Assembly (NCBI RefSeq): GCF_034008315.1
Contig: NZ_CP125377.1
Coordinates: 5,148,501-5,212,500 of the forward strand
Direction of reading: 5' to 3'
DNA: 64,000 nt
Source of the DNA: Pseudomonas sp. P8_241
GTDB taxonomy: Bacteria > Pseudomonadota > Gammaproteobacteria > Pseudomonadales > Pseudomonadaceae
The stretch's first letter is position 1, and each line of letters opens with the position of its first letter. The position numbers and the translations under genes were made by a program. This document shows, piece by piece, positions 1 to 9,709 of the stretch. The notes under the pieces are model-generated. The model worked only from the letters and a program-made list of their open reading frames with translations. It was not told where the DNA came from and ran no database searches.

Positions 1-48
1 GAGGAAACCATTCAGGAGTTCCTCAAAACCTTCAGTAAAGAGCTCTGA
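1..48 (+). CDS. C-terminal end of an unidentified gene (partial)
   Basis: The window opens inside a reading frame of 15 codons ending EFLKTFSKEL and a TGA at 46-48. The remaining peptide is too short to assign a family. It runs in the same direction as the MFS gene that follows, with about 95 bases and a large inverted repeat between them. Confidence 0.55.
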   Translation, partial: EETIQEFLKTFSKEL

Positions 49-54
49 CCCTGT

Positions 55-113
55 GGGGGCGGTTCTCAATTGGTTTTCACACAGCAACGGGTAGGCCAAT
101 TGAGAACGCCCCC
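55..113. repeat. Long imperfect inverted repeat before the MFS gene
   Basis: The left arm (55-73, GGGGGCGGTTCTCAATTGG) pairs with the right arm (96-113, CCAATTGAGAACGCCCCC) with a single bulged base and a loop of about 22 bases. There is no T-run after it, so it is not a classical intrinsic terminator. It ends 30 bases before the next start codon, so it could be an attenuator, a terminator of another kind or an operator. Confidence 0.6.
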
Positions 114-143
114 CACGTCAGCCAGCCGACAAGGAATCAAACA

Positions 144-1310
144 ATGCCTCTCTCGCTACTCATATTGGCCTTGAGCGCCTTCGCCATCGGTACCACCGAG
201 TTCGTCATCATGGGCTTGCTGCCCAACGTCGCGGCGGACCTTGGTGTGTCGATCCCCGGTGCCGGCTGGCTGGTGACCGGTTACGCCCTGGGCGTGGCGA
301 TCGGTGCGCCGTTCATGGCGCTGGCCACCGCCAGGCTGCCACGCAAGGCCGCACTGGTGGCGTTGATGGGCATATTCATTGTCGGCAACCTGCTCTGCGC
401 AGTGGCTGGCGACTACAACGTGCTTATGTTTGCCCGTGTGGTCACAGCACTGTGCCATGGCGCCTTCTTCGGTATCGGTTCGGTGGTCGCCGCGGGCCTG
501 GTGCCTGCGAACAAACGTGCTTCGGCTGTGGCCCTGATGTTCACCGGCCTGACCCTGGCCAACGTACTCGGCGTACCGCTGGGTACCGCGCTCGGTCAGG
601 AAGCCGGGTGGCGCTCGACCTTCTGGGCGGTAACCGTGATCGGCGTAATCGCACTGATCGGCCTGATCCGCTTCCTGCCGGCAAAGCGCGACGAAGAAAA
701 ACTCGACATGCGTGCTGAATTGGCCGCGCTCAAGGGTGCCGGAATCTGGTTGTCGCTGAGCATGACCGCACTGTTCGCCGCCTCGGTGTTCACGCTGTTC
801 ACCTACGTCGCACCGTTGCTGGGTGAAGTCACCGGCGTCTCGCCCCGTGGCGTGACCTGGACCCTGATGTTGATCGGCCTGGGCCTGACGGTCGGCAACA
901 TCATCGGCGGCAAGATGGCCGACAAAGGCCTGGCGGCAACCCTGATCGGCGTCTTCATCGCCATGGCTGTGATCTCCACCGTCCTGACCTGGACCAGCGT
1001 CGCGCTGATCCCGACCGAAATCACCCTGTTCCTTTGGGCCACTGCGTGTTTCGCCGCAGTGCCTGCCCTGCAAGTGAACGTCGTGACCTTTGGCAAAGCG
1101 GCTCCGAACCTGGTGTCGACCCTGAATATCGGTGCATTCAACGTCGGCAATGCGTTGGGTGCCTGGGTCGGCGGCAGCGTGATCGCCCACGGTTTCGGAC
1201 TGACCAGCGTGCCGCTCGCAGCGGCTGTTTTGGCGGTACTCGCCCTGCTGGTGACCCTGATTACGTTCCGTCAGAGCGGTAATCCCGATCTGGCTCCTGC
1301 TACCAACTGA
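144..1310 (+). CDS. MFS transporter, DHA1 family (AraJ/YdhP-like)
   Basis: This is a 388-residue inner-membrane protein with about 12 hydrophobic segments. It begins with the TTEFVIMGLLP stretch (residues 17-27) typical of the AraJ/YdhP/Cml subgroup of DHA1 drug:proton antiporters, and the usual basic loop (ARLPRKAA) follows the second helix. The start at 144 has an AAGGA ribosome-binding site. The gene is followed after 30 bases by xenB in the same direction, so the two are probably co-transcribed. By family it should export small organic compounds or arabinose-like sugars with proton exchange; the pairing with a xenobiotic reductase suggests a detoxification role, but that is inference. Confidence 0.85.
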   Translation: MPLSLLILALSAFAIGTTEFVIMGLLPNVAADLGVSIPGAGWLVTGYALGVAIGAPFMALATARLPRKAALVALMGIFIVGNLLCAVAGDYNVLMFARVVTALCHGAFFGIGSVVAAGLVPANKRASAVALMFTGLTLANVLGVPLGTALGQEAGWRSTFWAVTVIGVIALIGLIRFLPAKRDEEKLDMRAELAALKGAGIWLSLSMTALFAASVFTLFTYVAPLLGEVTGVSPRGVTWTLMLIGLGLTVGNIIGGKMADKGLAATLIGVFIAMAVISTVLTWTSVALIPTEITLFLWATACFAAVPALQVNVVTFGKAAPNLVSTLNIGAFNVGNALGAWVGGSVIAHGFGLTSVPLAAAVLAVLALLVTLITFRQSGNPDLAPATN

Positions 1311-1340
1311 TCAACCATTACCTCACGAGGGTTGCATTAC

Positions 1341-2390
1341 ATGACGACTATTTTCGATCCGATCAAACTGGGCGACCTCGAGTTGGCCAACCGCATCATC
1401 ATGGCGCCGCTGACCCGTTGCCGCGCCGATGAAGGTCGAGTACCAAACGCACTGATGGCCGAGTACTACGTACAACGTGCTTCCGCTGGCCTGATTCTCA
1501 GCGAAGCCACGTCGGTCACACCCATGGGCGTCGGCTACCCGGACACCCCGGGCATCTGGTCCAACGATCAAGTACGTGGCTGGTCCAACGTGACCAAGGC
1601 CATCCACGGCGCAGGCGGCAAGATTTTCCTGCAACTGTGGCACGTCGGCCGGGTTTCGCATCCGACGTACCTGAATGGTAAAGCACCGGTTGCACCCAGC
1701 GCCATCCAGCCAAAAGGCCACGTCAGCCTGGTGCGTCCGCTGGCGGACTACCCTACCCCACGCGCACTGGAAACCGCTGAAATCGCCGACATCGTCGACG
1801 CTTATCGCGTGGGTGCTGAAAACGCCAAGGCTGCTGGTTTTGATGGCGTGGAGATTCACGGCGCCAACGGTTACCTGCTTGACCAGTTCCTGCAAAGCAG
1901 CACCAACCAGCGCACCGACAATTACGGCGGCTCCCTGGAAAACCGTGCACGCCTGCTGCTGGAAGTGACCGACGCGGCGATCGAAGTCTGGGGCGCCGGT
2001 CGCGTGGGCGTGCATTTGTCTCCACGCGCCGACTCCCATGACATGGGCGACGACAACCTGGCTGAAACTTTCACTTACGTTGCTCGTGAACTCGGCAAGC
2101 GTGGCATCGCCTTCATTTGCTCACGCGAGAAAGAAGGCGCTGACAGCCTCGGCCCACAATTGAAAGCAGCTTTCGCAGGCCCGTACATTGCCAACGAACG
2201 CTTCACCAAGGACAGCGCCAACGAATGGCTGGCCAGTGGCAAGGCCGATGCGGTCGCATTCGGTGTGCCGTTCATCGCCAATCCGGATTTGCCGGCGCGC
2301 TTGAAAGCCGATGCGCCGCTTAACGAAGCGCGGCCGGAGCTGTTTTATGCGAAGGGGCCGGTTGGTTATATCGACTACCCGACGCTGTAA
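1341..2390 (+). CDS. xenB: Xenobiotic reductase XenB / alkene reductase (old yellow enzyme family)
   Basis: This 349-residue FMN enzyme is very close in sequence and identical in length to XenB of Pseudomonas fluorescens, which reduces nitrate esters, nitroaromatics and activated C=C bonds with NADPH. The old-yellow-enzyme hallmarks are visible: MAPLTRCRAD near residues 21-30, the LQLWHVGR strand near 97-104, the substrate-binding HGAN (His173, Asn176), and a YGGSLENR loop for FMN. The ATG at 1341 is preferred over an in-frame TTG at 1332 because it restores the family N-terminus MTTIFDPIKLG and is correctly spaced from the GAGG at 1327. It follows the MFS gene in a likely two-gene operon and ends at an intrinsic terminator. 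Confidence 0.93.
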   Translation: MTTIFDPIKLGDLELANRIIMAPLTRCRADEGRVPNALMAEYYVQRASAGLILSEATSVTPMGVGYPDTPGIWSNDQVRGWSNVTKAIHGAGGKIFLQLWHVGRVSHPTYLNGKAPVAPSAIQPKGHVSLVRPLADYPTPRALETAEIADIVDAYRVGAENAKAAGFDGVEIHGANGYLLDQFLQSSTNQRTDNYGGSLENRARLLLEVTDAAIEVWGAGRVGVHLSPRADSHDMGDDNLAETFTYVARELGKRGIAFICSREKEGADSLGPQLKAAFAGPYIANERFTKDSANEWLASGKADAVAFGVPFIANPDLPARLKADAPLNEARPELFYAKGPVGYIDYPTL

Positions 2391-2408
2391 TCAGTCATCC
2401 TGGAAATG

Positions 2409-2443
2409 CAAAAGCCCCGACTCGAAAGAGCAGGGGCTTTTTG
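2409..2443 (+). terminator. Intrinsic terminator after xenB
   Basis: AAAAGCCCC and GGGGCTTTTT flank a loop of about 14 bases, giving a GC-rich stem with A and T tails. It lies 18 bases after the xenB stop. The flanking A-run means it could also stop transcripts from the convergent emhR gene. Confidence 0.8.
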
Positions 2444-2668
2444 TTATTTGAAAACAATATTATGGCTTTGAAACCATCCCCTACGGGGACCGCGAAAAGG
2501 ACTTGCTCACAGACTCGACACAAAACTCCTACAAATTACTGAGCTCGCAACCTGTCAACGGGCCGAGTGTAAGTATATAAAAGCAGCCCATTGTCGAAGG
2601 GCACGTGAAGAACAGTTCATTTACGGTCTCGACGGTTGACACACAATACGTCGATTACGCATGTTCCT

Positions 2669-3301
2669 TCATTTACACAAACTGGGGCTCAAACGCAGCA
2701 TGTCCAGCCCTGTATCGGCCCAACGCTCGGCTTCGGTGTGCAGTTCAAAGCTGTCGGGGGCCAGCAACCACTGGTACAGGATGCCGTCGATGTATGCATG
2801 CAGGCTGATCGCCGCACGGGCAGTGTCGAGGTTTTCCGGCAATTGCCCACGATTGACTGCATTACCCAGGGCCACGCCAATGCGCACGTTGCAGTCGAGG
2901 CTGGCTGTCACGCGCTGTTGGCGCAGGTCGCACATTTCATCGGTGAATTCGCACTTATGAAACAGAATTTCGTTGATGCGTCGGGTTTTCGGGTCCAGCG
3001 CAATTTGATGAAACAAATGAACCAGCAGCTTTCGCATGCACCCCAGGGGATCGAGCTCATCTTCGCTCTCACTGGCCTTGGCCATTTCCTCCAGCGGCTC
3101 ATGCAAGGTATCGAGCATGGCCTGCACCAGGTCCGCCTTGTTGCTGAAATGCCAGTAGATGGCACCGCGAGTGACACCGGCGAGGGTTGCGATGTCCGCC
3201 AGCGTGGTACGCGCCACACCCCGTTCGAAAAAGGCCTTCTCCGCCGCCACGAGAATCTGGGCACGGGTTTCCTGAGCTTCTTCTTTGGTACGACGGACCA
3301 T
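2669..3301 (-). CDS. emhR: TetR-family repressor of the multidrug efflux operon (EmhR/TtgR)
   Basis: This 210-residue repressor matches the EmhR/TtgR family almost throughout, including MVRRTKEEA at the N-terminus, the helix-turn-helix ([19 protein letters not shown], residues 34-52) and a C-terminal ligand-binding domain ending LDMLRLSPS. The family binds an operator overlapping the efflux promoter and releases it when hydrophobic drugs, solvents or plant phenolics bind. It is divergent from emhABC, with a 266-base regulatory gap holding the matching operator. The ATG at 3301 fits the family start. Confidence 0.94.
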   Translation of the reverse strand: MVRRTKEEAQETRAQILVAAEKAFFERGVARTTLADIATLAGVTRGAIYWHFSNKADLVQAMLDTLHEPLEEMAKASESEDELDPLGCMRKLLVHLFHQIALDPKTRRINEILFHKCEFTDEMCDLRQQRVTASLDCNVRIGVALGNAVNRGQLPENLDTARAAISLHAYIDGILYQWLLAPDSFELHTEAERWADTGLDMLRLSPSLCK

Positions 3302-3445
3302 GGCAGTACAACCTCAATCAGGGTGCTTCAGCGATGTCTGAATATCTGCTGAAAAAGAGTGGGGCGAGCGTTCTTGAGTCTCGTCCCCGGCCTACAATTC
3401 GAACCTTTCCACGGCCACTGTAACGATATGTGTACACAGCCAAGG

Positions 3446-3475
3446 TATTTACAAACAACCATGTACGTAAGTATA
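3446..3475. promoter_or_regulatory. EmhR/TtgR operator overlapping the emhABC promoter
   Basis: The segment begins TATTTACAAACAACCATG and ends GTAAGTATA; its outer parts TATTTAC and GTAAGTATA form an imperfect inverted repeat. It is nearly identical to the known TtgR operator of P. putida, which lies between ttgR and ttgA. It sits about 92 bases before emhA and overlaps a plausible -10 region (GTATATT at 3471). Confidence 0.85.
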
Positions 3476-3567
3476 TTCCTTAGCAAGCTACTTATCCACT
3501 CGGCACCCATTTTTTAAACCTTCCACCTTTCTTGTGCGCACCTTGCGCGCCTGACCCGAGGATTTTC

Positions 3568-4725
3568 ATGCAATTCAAGCCAGCTGTTACCGCTCTGGTC
3601 GCCGCCGTCGCCCTGGCATCGCTACTCAGCGGATGCAAAAAGGAAGAGGCAGCACCAGCCGCACCGCCCCCTCAGGTCGGAGTCGTAACCCTGCAACCGC
3701 AAAGTTTCACCCTGACGTCTGATCTGCCGGGGCGCACCAGCGCATTCCGCATGGCCGAAGTTCGCCCTCAGGTCAACGGCATCATTCTCAAGCGCCTGTT
3801 CAAGGAAGGCAGCGACGTCAAGGCCGGCCAGCAGCTGTATCAGATCGATCCGTCGGTCTATGAAGCGACACTGAAAAGCGCTGAAGCCAACCTGCGTTCG
3901 ACCAAGTCGGTCTCCGACCGCTACCAGCAACTGGTCAACGAGCAAGCTGTCAGTCGTCAGGAATACGACACCGCCGTGGCCAACCGCCTGCAATCGGAAG
4001 CCGCGCTGCAAACCGCCCAGATCAACGTGCGCTACACCAAGGTCTACGCACCGCTGAGCGGTCGCATCGGGCGCTCTTCGGTGACCGAAGGCGCATTGGT
4101 CAGCAATGCCCAGGTCGACGCGATGGCGGTCATCCAGCAACTCGACCCGATCTACGTCGACGTGACGCAGTCCTCGGTCGAAATGCTGCAATTGCGCCGC
4201 GAACTGGAAAGTGGTCGTCTGCAAAAGGCCGGTGACAATGCCGCAACGGTCAAGCTGACCCTTGAGGACGGCAGCCAGTACAAGCTGGACGGCAAGCTGG
4301 AGTTCTCCGAAGTTTCGGTTGACCAGACCACCGGTTCCGTCACCCTGCGCGCCGTGTTTCCGAACCCTGACCACACCCTGCTGCCGGGCATGTTCGTACA
4401 CGCCAAACTGCAAGCCGGCGTGAACAGCGCGGCGATCCTGGCGCCACAGCAAGGTGTGACCCGCGACCTCAAGGGCACGCCGACCGCAATGGTTGTCGGC
4501 CCGGACAACAAGGTCCAACTGCGTCAGCTCAAGGCCAACCGCACCGTCGGCAACCAATGGCTGATCGAAGACGGCCTGAAGGCTGGCGATCGCCTGATCA
4601 CCGAAGGCCTGCAATTCGTCAAACCCGGCATCGAAGTCAACGCCAGGGAAGCGACCAACGTAGCCACAAAAAACCCGGCCCCCGCACAGGCAGCTGACAA
4701 GGCTTCCAGCGGCAAAGGGGAGTAA
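3568..4725 (+). CDS. emhA: RND efflux periplasmic adaptor (EmhA/TtgA/MexA)
   Basis: This 385-residue lipoprotein adaptor links the inner-membrane pump EmhB to the outer-membrane channel EmhC. The signal peptide ends at LLSGC, so Cys23 would be lipidated. The lipoyl-like and barrel-sandwich halves (RPQVNGIILKRLF ... RIGRSSVTEG) flank an alpha-hairpin, as in MexA and AcrA. The ATG at 3568 is chosen over an in-frame TTG at 3532 because it has a GAGG box 7 bases before it and puts the signal peptide at the N-terminus. It is first in the emhABC operon; the stop is three bases before the emhB start. Confidence 0.94.
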   Translation: MQFKPAVTALVAAVALASLLSGCKKEEAAPAAPPPQVGVVTLQPQSFTLTSDLPGRTSAFRMAEVRPQVNGIILKRLFKEGSDVKAGQQLYQIDPSVYEATLKSAEANLRSTKSVSDRYQQLVNEQAVSRQEYDTAVANRLQSEAALQTAQINVRYTKVYAPLSGRIGRSSVTEGALVSNAQVDAMAVIQQLDPIYVDVTQSSVEMLQLRRELESGRLQKAGDNAATVKLTLEDGSQYKLDGKLEFSEVSVDQTTGSVTLRAVFPNPDHTLLPGMFVHAKLQAGVNSAAILAPQQGVTRDLKGTPTAMVVGPDNKVQLRQLKANRTVGNQWLIEDGLKAGDRLITEGLQFVKPGIEVNAREATNVATKNPAPAQAADKASSGKGE

Positions 4726-4728
4726 CCC

Positions 4729-7700
4729 ATGTCGAAATTTTTTATCGACCGTCCGATTTTCGCCTGGGTAATTGCCCTGGTGATCATGCTGGTCGGGGCA
4801 CTATCGATCCTCCGGTTGCCGATCAACCAATACCCGAGCATTGCGCCTCCGGCGATTGCGATCTCCGTAGCCTACCCGGGCGCTTCGGCGCAAACCGTGC
4901 AGGACACCGTGGTTCAGGTGATCGAGCAACAACTCAACGGTATCGACAACCTGCGTTATGTCTCGTCGGAAAGTAACTCCGACGGCACCATGACCATTAC
5001 CGCGACCTTCGAGCAAGGCACCAACTCCGACACCGCACAGGTTCAGGTACAGAACAAACTGAACCTGGCCACCCCGCTGCTGCCGCAGGAAGTGCAGCAA
5101 CAGGGTATCCGCGTGACCAAGGCAGTGAAGAACTTCCTGCTGGTGATCGGCGTGGTGTCGCGTGACGGCAGCATGACCAAGGACGACCTGTCCAACTACA
5201 TCGTGTCGAACATGCAGGACCCGATCTCACGGACCGCCGGTGTCGGCGACTTCCAGGTGTTCGGTTCGCAGTACGCCATGCGTATCTGGCTCGACCCGGC
5301 CAAGTTGAACAACTTCAACCTGACCCCGATCGACGTCAAGACCGCCATCGCCGCACAGAACGTGCAGGTGTCTTCCGGTCAGCTCGGCGGTTTGCCGGCC
5401 CTGCCCGGCACACAGCTGAACGCGACGATCATCGGCAAGACCCGCCTGCAGACCGCCGAACAATTCGACAAGATCCTGCTCAAGGTCAACAAGGACGGGT
5501 CGCAAGTTCGTTTGAAAGATGTCGCCGAAGTCGGCCTGGGCGGTGAGAACTACAGCATCAATGCCCAGTTCAACGGCGCTCCGGCGTCCGGTCTGGCGGT
5601 GAAACTGGCCACCGGCGCCAACGCCCTCGACACCGCAAAAGCCCTGCGCACGACCATCGACAGCCTCAAGCCGTTCTTCCCGGAAGGGATGGAAGTGGTA
5701 TTCCCGTACGACACCACCCCGGTGGTGACCGAATCGATCAAAGGCGTGGTTCACACCCTGGTCGAAGCGGTCGCGCTGGTGTTCCTGGTGATGTTCCTGT
5801 TCCTGCAGAACTTCCGCGCCACCATTATCACCACGATGACCGTGCCGGTGGTATTGCTCGGTACGTTCGGGATCCTCGCGGCGGCCGGTTTCAGCATCAA
5901 CACCCTGACCATGTTTGGTATGGTATTGGCCATCGGCTTGCTGGTGGACGACGCCATCGTCGTGGTGGAAAACGTCGAACGGGTGATGAGCGAAGAAGGC
6001 CTGTCACCCAAGGAAGCCACCAAGAAATCCATGGGCCAGATCCAGGGTGCACTGGTCGGTATTGCCCTGGTACTGTCGGCGGTTCTGCTGCCGATGGCGT
6101 TCTTCAGCGGTTCCACCGGCGTGATCTACAAGCAGTTCTCGATCACCATCGTCTCGGCCATGGCCCTGTCGGTCCTGGTTGCACTGATCTTCACCCCGGC
6201 ACTCTGCGCCACCATGCTCAAGCCGATTGCCAAAGGCGAACATGGCACCCCGAAACGCGGCTTCTTCGGCTGGTTCAACCGCAATTTCGACCGCGGTGTC
6301 AGAAGCTACGAGCGCGGTGTGGGCAGTATGCTCAAGCACAAGGCACCGTACCTGTTGGCGTACCTGCTGATCGTCGTCGGCATGATCTGGCTGTTCACCC
6401 GCATTCCAACGGCGTTCCTGCCGGAAGAAGACCAGGGCGTACTGTTTGCCCAGGTGCAAACCCCAGCCGGTTCGACGGCCCAGCGTACCCAGGTGGTCGT
6501 GGACGAAATGCGCGAATTCCTGCTGCGTCCGGGCAAGGATGGCGGTGAAGGCGATGCGGTGAACTCGGTGTTTACCGTGACCGGCTTCAACTTCGCCGGC
6601 CGTGGCCAGAGCTCGGGTATGGCGTTCATCATGCTTCGCCCGTGGGATGAACGTAACGCCGACAACAACGTGTTCAAGGTCGCGGCCCGTGCCCAGCAGC
6701 ACTTCTTCACCTTCCGTGACGCCATGGTGTTTGCCTTCGCGCCACCGGCGGTACTGGAACTGGGGAACGCCACCGGTTTCGACGTGTTCCTCCAGGACCG
6801 CGCTGGTATCGGTCACGAAAAATTGATGGAAGCGCGCAACCAGTTCCTCGGCATGGCGGCGCAAAGCAAGATCCTGTCGCAGGTCCGTCCGAACGGCCTG
6901 AACGACGAACCGCAATACCAGCTGGAAATCGATGACGAGAAGGCCAGCGCGTTGGGCGTGACCATCGCTGACATCAACAACACCTTGTCGATTGCCTTGG
7001 GCAGTAGCTACGTCAACGACTTCATCGACCGCGGTCGGGTGAAGAAGGTTTACGTGCAAGGCCAGCCCGGTGCTCGCATGAGCCCTGAAGACCTGCAGAA
7101 GTGGTACGTGCGCAACAGCACCGGGACCATGGTGCCGTTCTCGGCGTTCGCCAAGGGCGAGTGGATCTACGGTTCGCCGAAACTGGCCCGTTACAACGGC
7201 GTCGAAGCGATGGAAATCCTCGGCGCCCCGGCTCCGGGATACTCCACCGGTGAAGCCATGGCCGAAGTTGAAGCCATTGCCAAGAAACTGCCGGCCGGTG
7301 TCGGTATTTCCTGGACCGGCCTGTCGTACGAGGAACGTCTGTCCGGCTCGCAAGCGCCAGCGTTGTATGCCCTGTCGCTGCTGATGGTGTTCCTGTGTCT
7401 GGCGGCGCTGTATGAAAGCTGGTCGATTCCGATCGCGGTGATGTTGGTTGTTCCGCTGGGGATCATTGGTGCGCTCATGGCCACCAGCCTGCGCGGTCTG
7501 TCCAACGACGTGTACTTCCAGGTGGGCCTGTTGACGACTATCGGTCTGGCGGCGAAAAACGCCATTCTGATTGTCGAATTCGCCAAGGAGCTGCATGAAC
7601 AAGGGCGCAGCCTGCGCGATGCAGCGATCGAAGCCTGCCGGATGCGTCTGCGGCCGATCATCATGACCTCGCTGGCGTTCGTCCTCGGTGTGGTTCCGCT

Positions 7701-7890
7701 GGCGATCTCCACGGGCGCCGGTTCCGGTAGCCAGCATGCAATCGGTACCGGTGTGATTGGCGGTATGATCACGGCTACCGTGCTGGCAATCTACTGGGTC
7801 CCACTGTTCTTCGTCACTGTGTCTGCCATGGGTCAGCGTAAAAACGTCGACCAGGATGACGCTACTGAAACTCCTAAAGAGGCTGGCTAA
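4729..7890 (+). CDS. emhB: RND multidrug efflux transporter (EmhB/TtgB/MexB)
   Basis: At 1053 residues it has the full length of HAE1-family RND pumps. It starts [14 protein letters not shown], as nearly all members do. The helix-4 proton-relay pair is seen in [14 protein letters not shown] near residue 407, and a second conserved helix carries [17 protein letters not shown]. Two large periplasmic loops lie between helices 1-2 and 7-8. It uses the proton gradient to export hydrophobic antimicrobials and solvents through EmhC. A GGGGAG box precedes the ATG. The stop codon overlaps the emhC start (TAATG), which implies translational coupling. Confidence 0.96.
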   Translation: MSKFFIDRPIFAWVIALVIMLVGALSILRLPINQYPSIAPPAIAISVAYPGASAQTVQDTVVQVIEQQLNGIDNLRYVSSESNSDGTMTITATFEQGTNSDTAQVQVQNKLNLATPLLPQEVQQQGIRVTKAVKNFLLVIGVVSRDGSMTKDDLSNYIVSNMQDPISRTAGVGDFQVFGSQYAMRIWLDPAKLNNFNLTPIDVKTAIAAQNVQVSSGQLGGLPALPGTQLNATIIGKTRLQTAEQFDKILLKVNKDGSQVRLKDVAEVGLGGENYSINAQFNGAPASGLAVKLATGANALDTAKALRTTIDSLKPFFPEGMEVVFPYDTTPVVTESIKGVVHTLVEAVALVFLVMFLFLQNFRATIITTMTVPVVLLGTFGILAAAGFSINTLTMFGMVLAIGLLVDDAIVVVENVERVMSEEGLSPKEATKKSMGQIQGALVGIALVLSAVLLPMAFFSGSTGVIYKQFSITIVSAMALSVLVALIFTPALCATMLKPIAKGEHGTPKRGFFGWFNRNFDRGVRSYERGVGSMLKHKAPYLLAYLLIVVGMIWLFTRIPTAFLPEEDQGVLFAQVQTPAGSTAQRTQVVVDEMREFLLRPGKDGGEGDAVNSVFTVTGFNFAGRGQSSGMAFIMLRPWDERNADNNVFKVAARAQQHFFTFRDAMVFAFAPPAVLELGNATGFDVFLQDRAGIGHEKLMEARNQFLGMAAQSKILSQVRPNGLNDEPQYQLEIDDEKASALGVTIADINNTLSIALGSSYVNDFIDRGRVKKVYVQGQPGARMSPEDLQKWYVRNSTGTMVPFSAFAKGEWIYGSPKLARYNGVEAMEILGAPAPGYSTGEAMAEVEAIAKKLPAGVGISWTGLSYEERLSGSQAPALYALSLLMVFLCLAALYESWSIPIAVMLVVPLGIIGALMATSLRGLSNDVYFQVGLLTTIGLAAKNAILIVEFAKELHEQGRSLRDAAIEACRMRLRPIIMTSLAFVLGVVPLAISTGAGSGSQHAIGTGVIGGMITATVLAIYWVPLFFVTVSAMGQRKNVDQDDATETPKEAG

Positions 7891-9350
7891 TGAGCAAGTC
7901 GCTACTCTCCCTGGCAGTTGCCGCGTTCGTGCTCGGTGGCTGCTCGCTGATACCTGACTATCAGCAGCCGGACGCTCCGGTGGCGGGCCAATACCCTGAA
8001 GGGCCGGCGTATTCGCCGGCCCAGGCTCCCGCTCAGGCCGCTGCCGAACAAGGCTGGAAGCAGTTTTTCCATGACCCGGCATTGCAACAGCTGATTCAGA
8101 TCTCGCTGGAAAACAACCGTGACTTACGCGTCGCTGCCTTGAACATCGATGCCTTTGCGGCGCAGTACCGCATCTCCCGGGCCGATCTGTTCCCGGCGGT
8201 TTCGGCCAACGGCACCGGCAGCCGCCAGCGGGTTCCGGCCGACGCTTCGCAGACAGGTGAATCCGGCATCACCAGTTCCTACTCGGCGACTGTGGGTGTC
8301 AGTGCCTACGAACTCGACCTGTTTGGTCGCGTTCGCAGCCTGAACGAAGAAGCGCTGCAAAAGTACTTCGCCACCGAAGAAGGTCGCCGCAGCACCCAGA
8401 TCAGCCTGGTGGCCAGCGTAGCCAACGCCTACCTGACCTGGCAGGCCGACAAGGAACTGCTGAAGCTGACCCAGGACACCCTCGCTGCATTCGAGGAGAG
8501 CTATAAGCTCACCGCCCGCAGCAATGAAGTCGGCGTCGCTTCGGCCCTGGACCTGGCGCAATCGCGCACCTCGGTGGAAAACGCCCGTGCGCAACTGGCC
8601 AAGTACACCCGCCAGGTCGCCCAGGACGAGAACAGCCTGGTGCTGTTGCTCGGCACCAGCATTCCAGCCAACCTGCAAGCGGCCAAACCGCTGAACGACG
8701 ATCTGCTGAGCGACGTTCCGCCTGGCCTGCCATCGGACCTGCTGCAACGTCGTCCGGACATCCTCCAGGCCGAATACAACCTGAAGGCCGCCAACGCCAA
8801 CATCGGCGCGGCGCGGGCTGCGTTTTTCCCGAGCATCAGCCTGACGGCCAACGCAGGCACCTTGAGCCCGGACCTGTCCGGTCTGTTCAACGGTGGTTCG
8901 GGGACCTGGCTGTTCCAGCCGCAGATCAACCTGCCGATCTTCAACGCCGGCAGCCTGCGTGCCAGCCTGGATTACTCGAAAATCCAGAAAGACATCGGCG
9001 TGGCGAATTACGAGAAGTCCATTCAAACGGCCTTCCAGGAAGTCGCCGACGGCCTGGCCGCGCGCCAGACCTACGTCCAGCAGTTGCAGGCACAGAAAGA
9101 TTTCGTCAGTGCCAACCAGGACTACTACCGCCTGGCCGAGCGTCGTTACCGCATCGGTGTCGACAGCAACCTGACCTTCCTCGATGCCCAGCGTCAGCTG
9201 TTCAGCGCGCAACAAGTGCTGATCACTGACCGTCTGGCGCAGCTGGTCAGCCAGGTCAATCTGTACAAGGCCTTGGGCGGTGGCTGGAACGAACAAACGG
9301 CGAAGAACGAGCCGTTGAAAAAAGAAGCGCCGGAGTTGAAGTTGTTCTGA
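7890..9350 (+). CDS. emhC: Outer-membrane efflux channel lipoprotein (EmhC/TtgC/OprM)
   Basis: This 486-residue OprM/NodT-family protein is the exit duct of the tripartite pump. The signal peptide ends LGGC, making Cys18 the lipidation site. Two copies of the outer-membrane efflux domain follow, with the repeat hallmarks [20 protein letters not shown] and [19 protein letters not shown]. The start overlaps the emhB stop by one base. A strong terminator lies 20 bases after the stop, closing the operon. Confidence 0.94.
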   Translation: MSKSLLSLAVAAFVLGGCSLIPDYQQPDAPVAGQYPEGPAYSPAQAPAQAAAEQGWKQFFHDPALQQLIQISLENNRDLRVAALNIDAFAAQYRISRADLFPAVSANGTGSRQRVPADASQTGESGITSSYSATVGVSAYELDLFGRVRSLNEEALQKYFATEEGRRSTQISLVASVANAYLTWQADKELLKLTQDTLAAFEESYKLTARSNEVGVASALDLAQSRTSVENARAQLAKYTRQVAQDENSLVLLLGTSIPANLQAAKPLNDDLLSDVPPGLPSDLLQRRPDILQAEYNLKAANANIGAARAAFFPSISLTANAGTLSPDLSGLFNGGSGTWLFQPQINLPIFNAGSLRASLDYSKIQKDIGVANYEKSIQTAFQEVADGLAARQTYVQQLQAQKDFVSANQDYYRLAERRYRIGVDSNLTFLDAQRQLFSAQQVLITDRLAQLVSQVNLYKALGGGWNEQTAKNEPLKKEAPELKLF

Positions 9351-9369
9351 TAGCGCTGTGAAAACACGA

Positions 9370-9394
9370 AGCCCACCGATTGGTGGGCTTTTTG
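9370..9394 (+). terminator. Intrinsic terminator of emhABC
   Basis: AGCCCACC and GGTGGGCT form a perfect 8-bp stem with a 4-base loop, followed by a T-rich run. Confidence 0.85.
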
Positions 9395-9410
9395 TTGGTT
9401 AAAATTAATA

Positions 9411-9480
9411 GATCGCAGCCTTCGGCAGCTCCTACGCGGACATTCGCGTTCCCTTGTAGGAGCTGCCGAAGGCTGCGATC
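9411..9480. repeat. Paired REP-like repeat (GATCGCAGCC type)
   Basis: GATCGCAGCCTTCGGCAGCT and its inverse copy, joined through CTCCTAC/GTAGGAG, form inverted arms around about 20 bases. The same unit recurs at 19522-19597 and 37925-38000. It is a REP/BIME-type intergenic element. Confidence 0.85.
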
Positions 9481-9487
9481 TTTTGCC

Positions 9488-9500
9488 GTTCGATAATCGC
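9488..9500 (+). promoter_or_regulatory. PcaR-like box upstream of the porin gene
   Basis: GTTCGATAATCGC matches the start of the 15-base PcaR recognition sequence known from the P. putida pcaI promoter. It lies 210 bases before the porin start. It is a single copy, whereas the other candidate sites here are doubled. Confidence 0.55.
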
Positions 9501-9709
9501 CCAAAACCCAATCTTAGCAATTGAACCATCCAGTACATTTCCCACACCATCCGAACCACAAAACCAAAAACAACAGGTTCGACACCATGCCCCCGCGCCC
9601 CGCCCTCTCCGGCTGATCCGCTTCGCTTGTCCTGATCGACTGTTCGTCTGCAACCCCGGGTTGCGGCATCGCCCCGTTTCACCCCAAAGAATTAGAGAGA
9701 CCCAACCCC

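Larger units (their letters stand above)
9351..9709. other. Intergenic region emhC to porin
   Basis: No coding sequence is visible in these 359 bases. In order they hold the emhABC terminator, a paired repeat, a PcaR-like box at 9488-9500, and an AC-rich leader without recognisable structure before the porin. The AGAGAG at about 9694 is the likely ribosome-binding site of the porin. Confidence 0.7.

Noticed and set aside
55..113. Rho-independent terminator of the upstream gene
   Set aside because: The stem is long but no T-run follows, and a bulge breaks it; reported as an inverted repeat of unknown role instead.
6004..8082. 692-codon open frame on the minus strand across emhB/emhC
   Set aside because: It is antisense to clearly coding emhB and emhC, with His/Arg/Gln-rich composition typical of reverse-strand reading in high-GC genes.
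9411..9480. CRISPR repeat-spacer unit
   Set aside because: The GTAGGAGC repeats occur as isolated inverted pairs at gene ends, not as regular direct repeats with spacers, and no cas genes are present.
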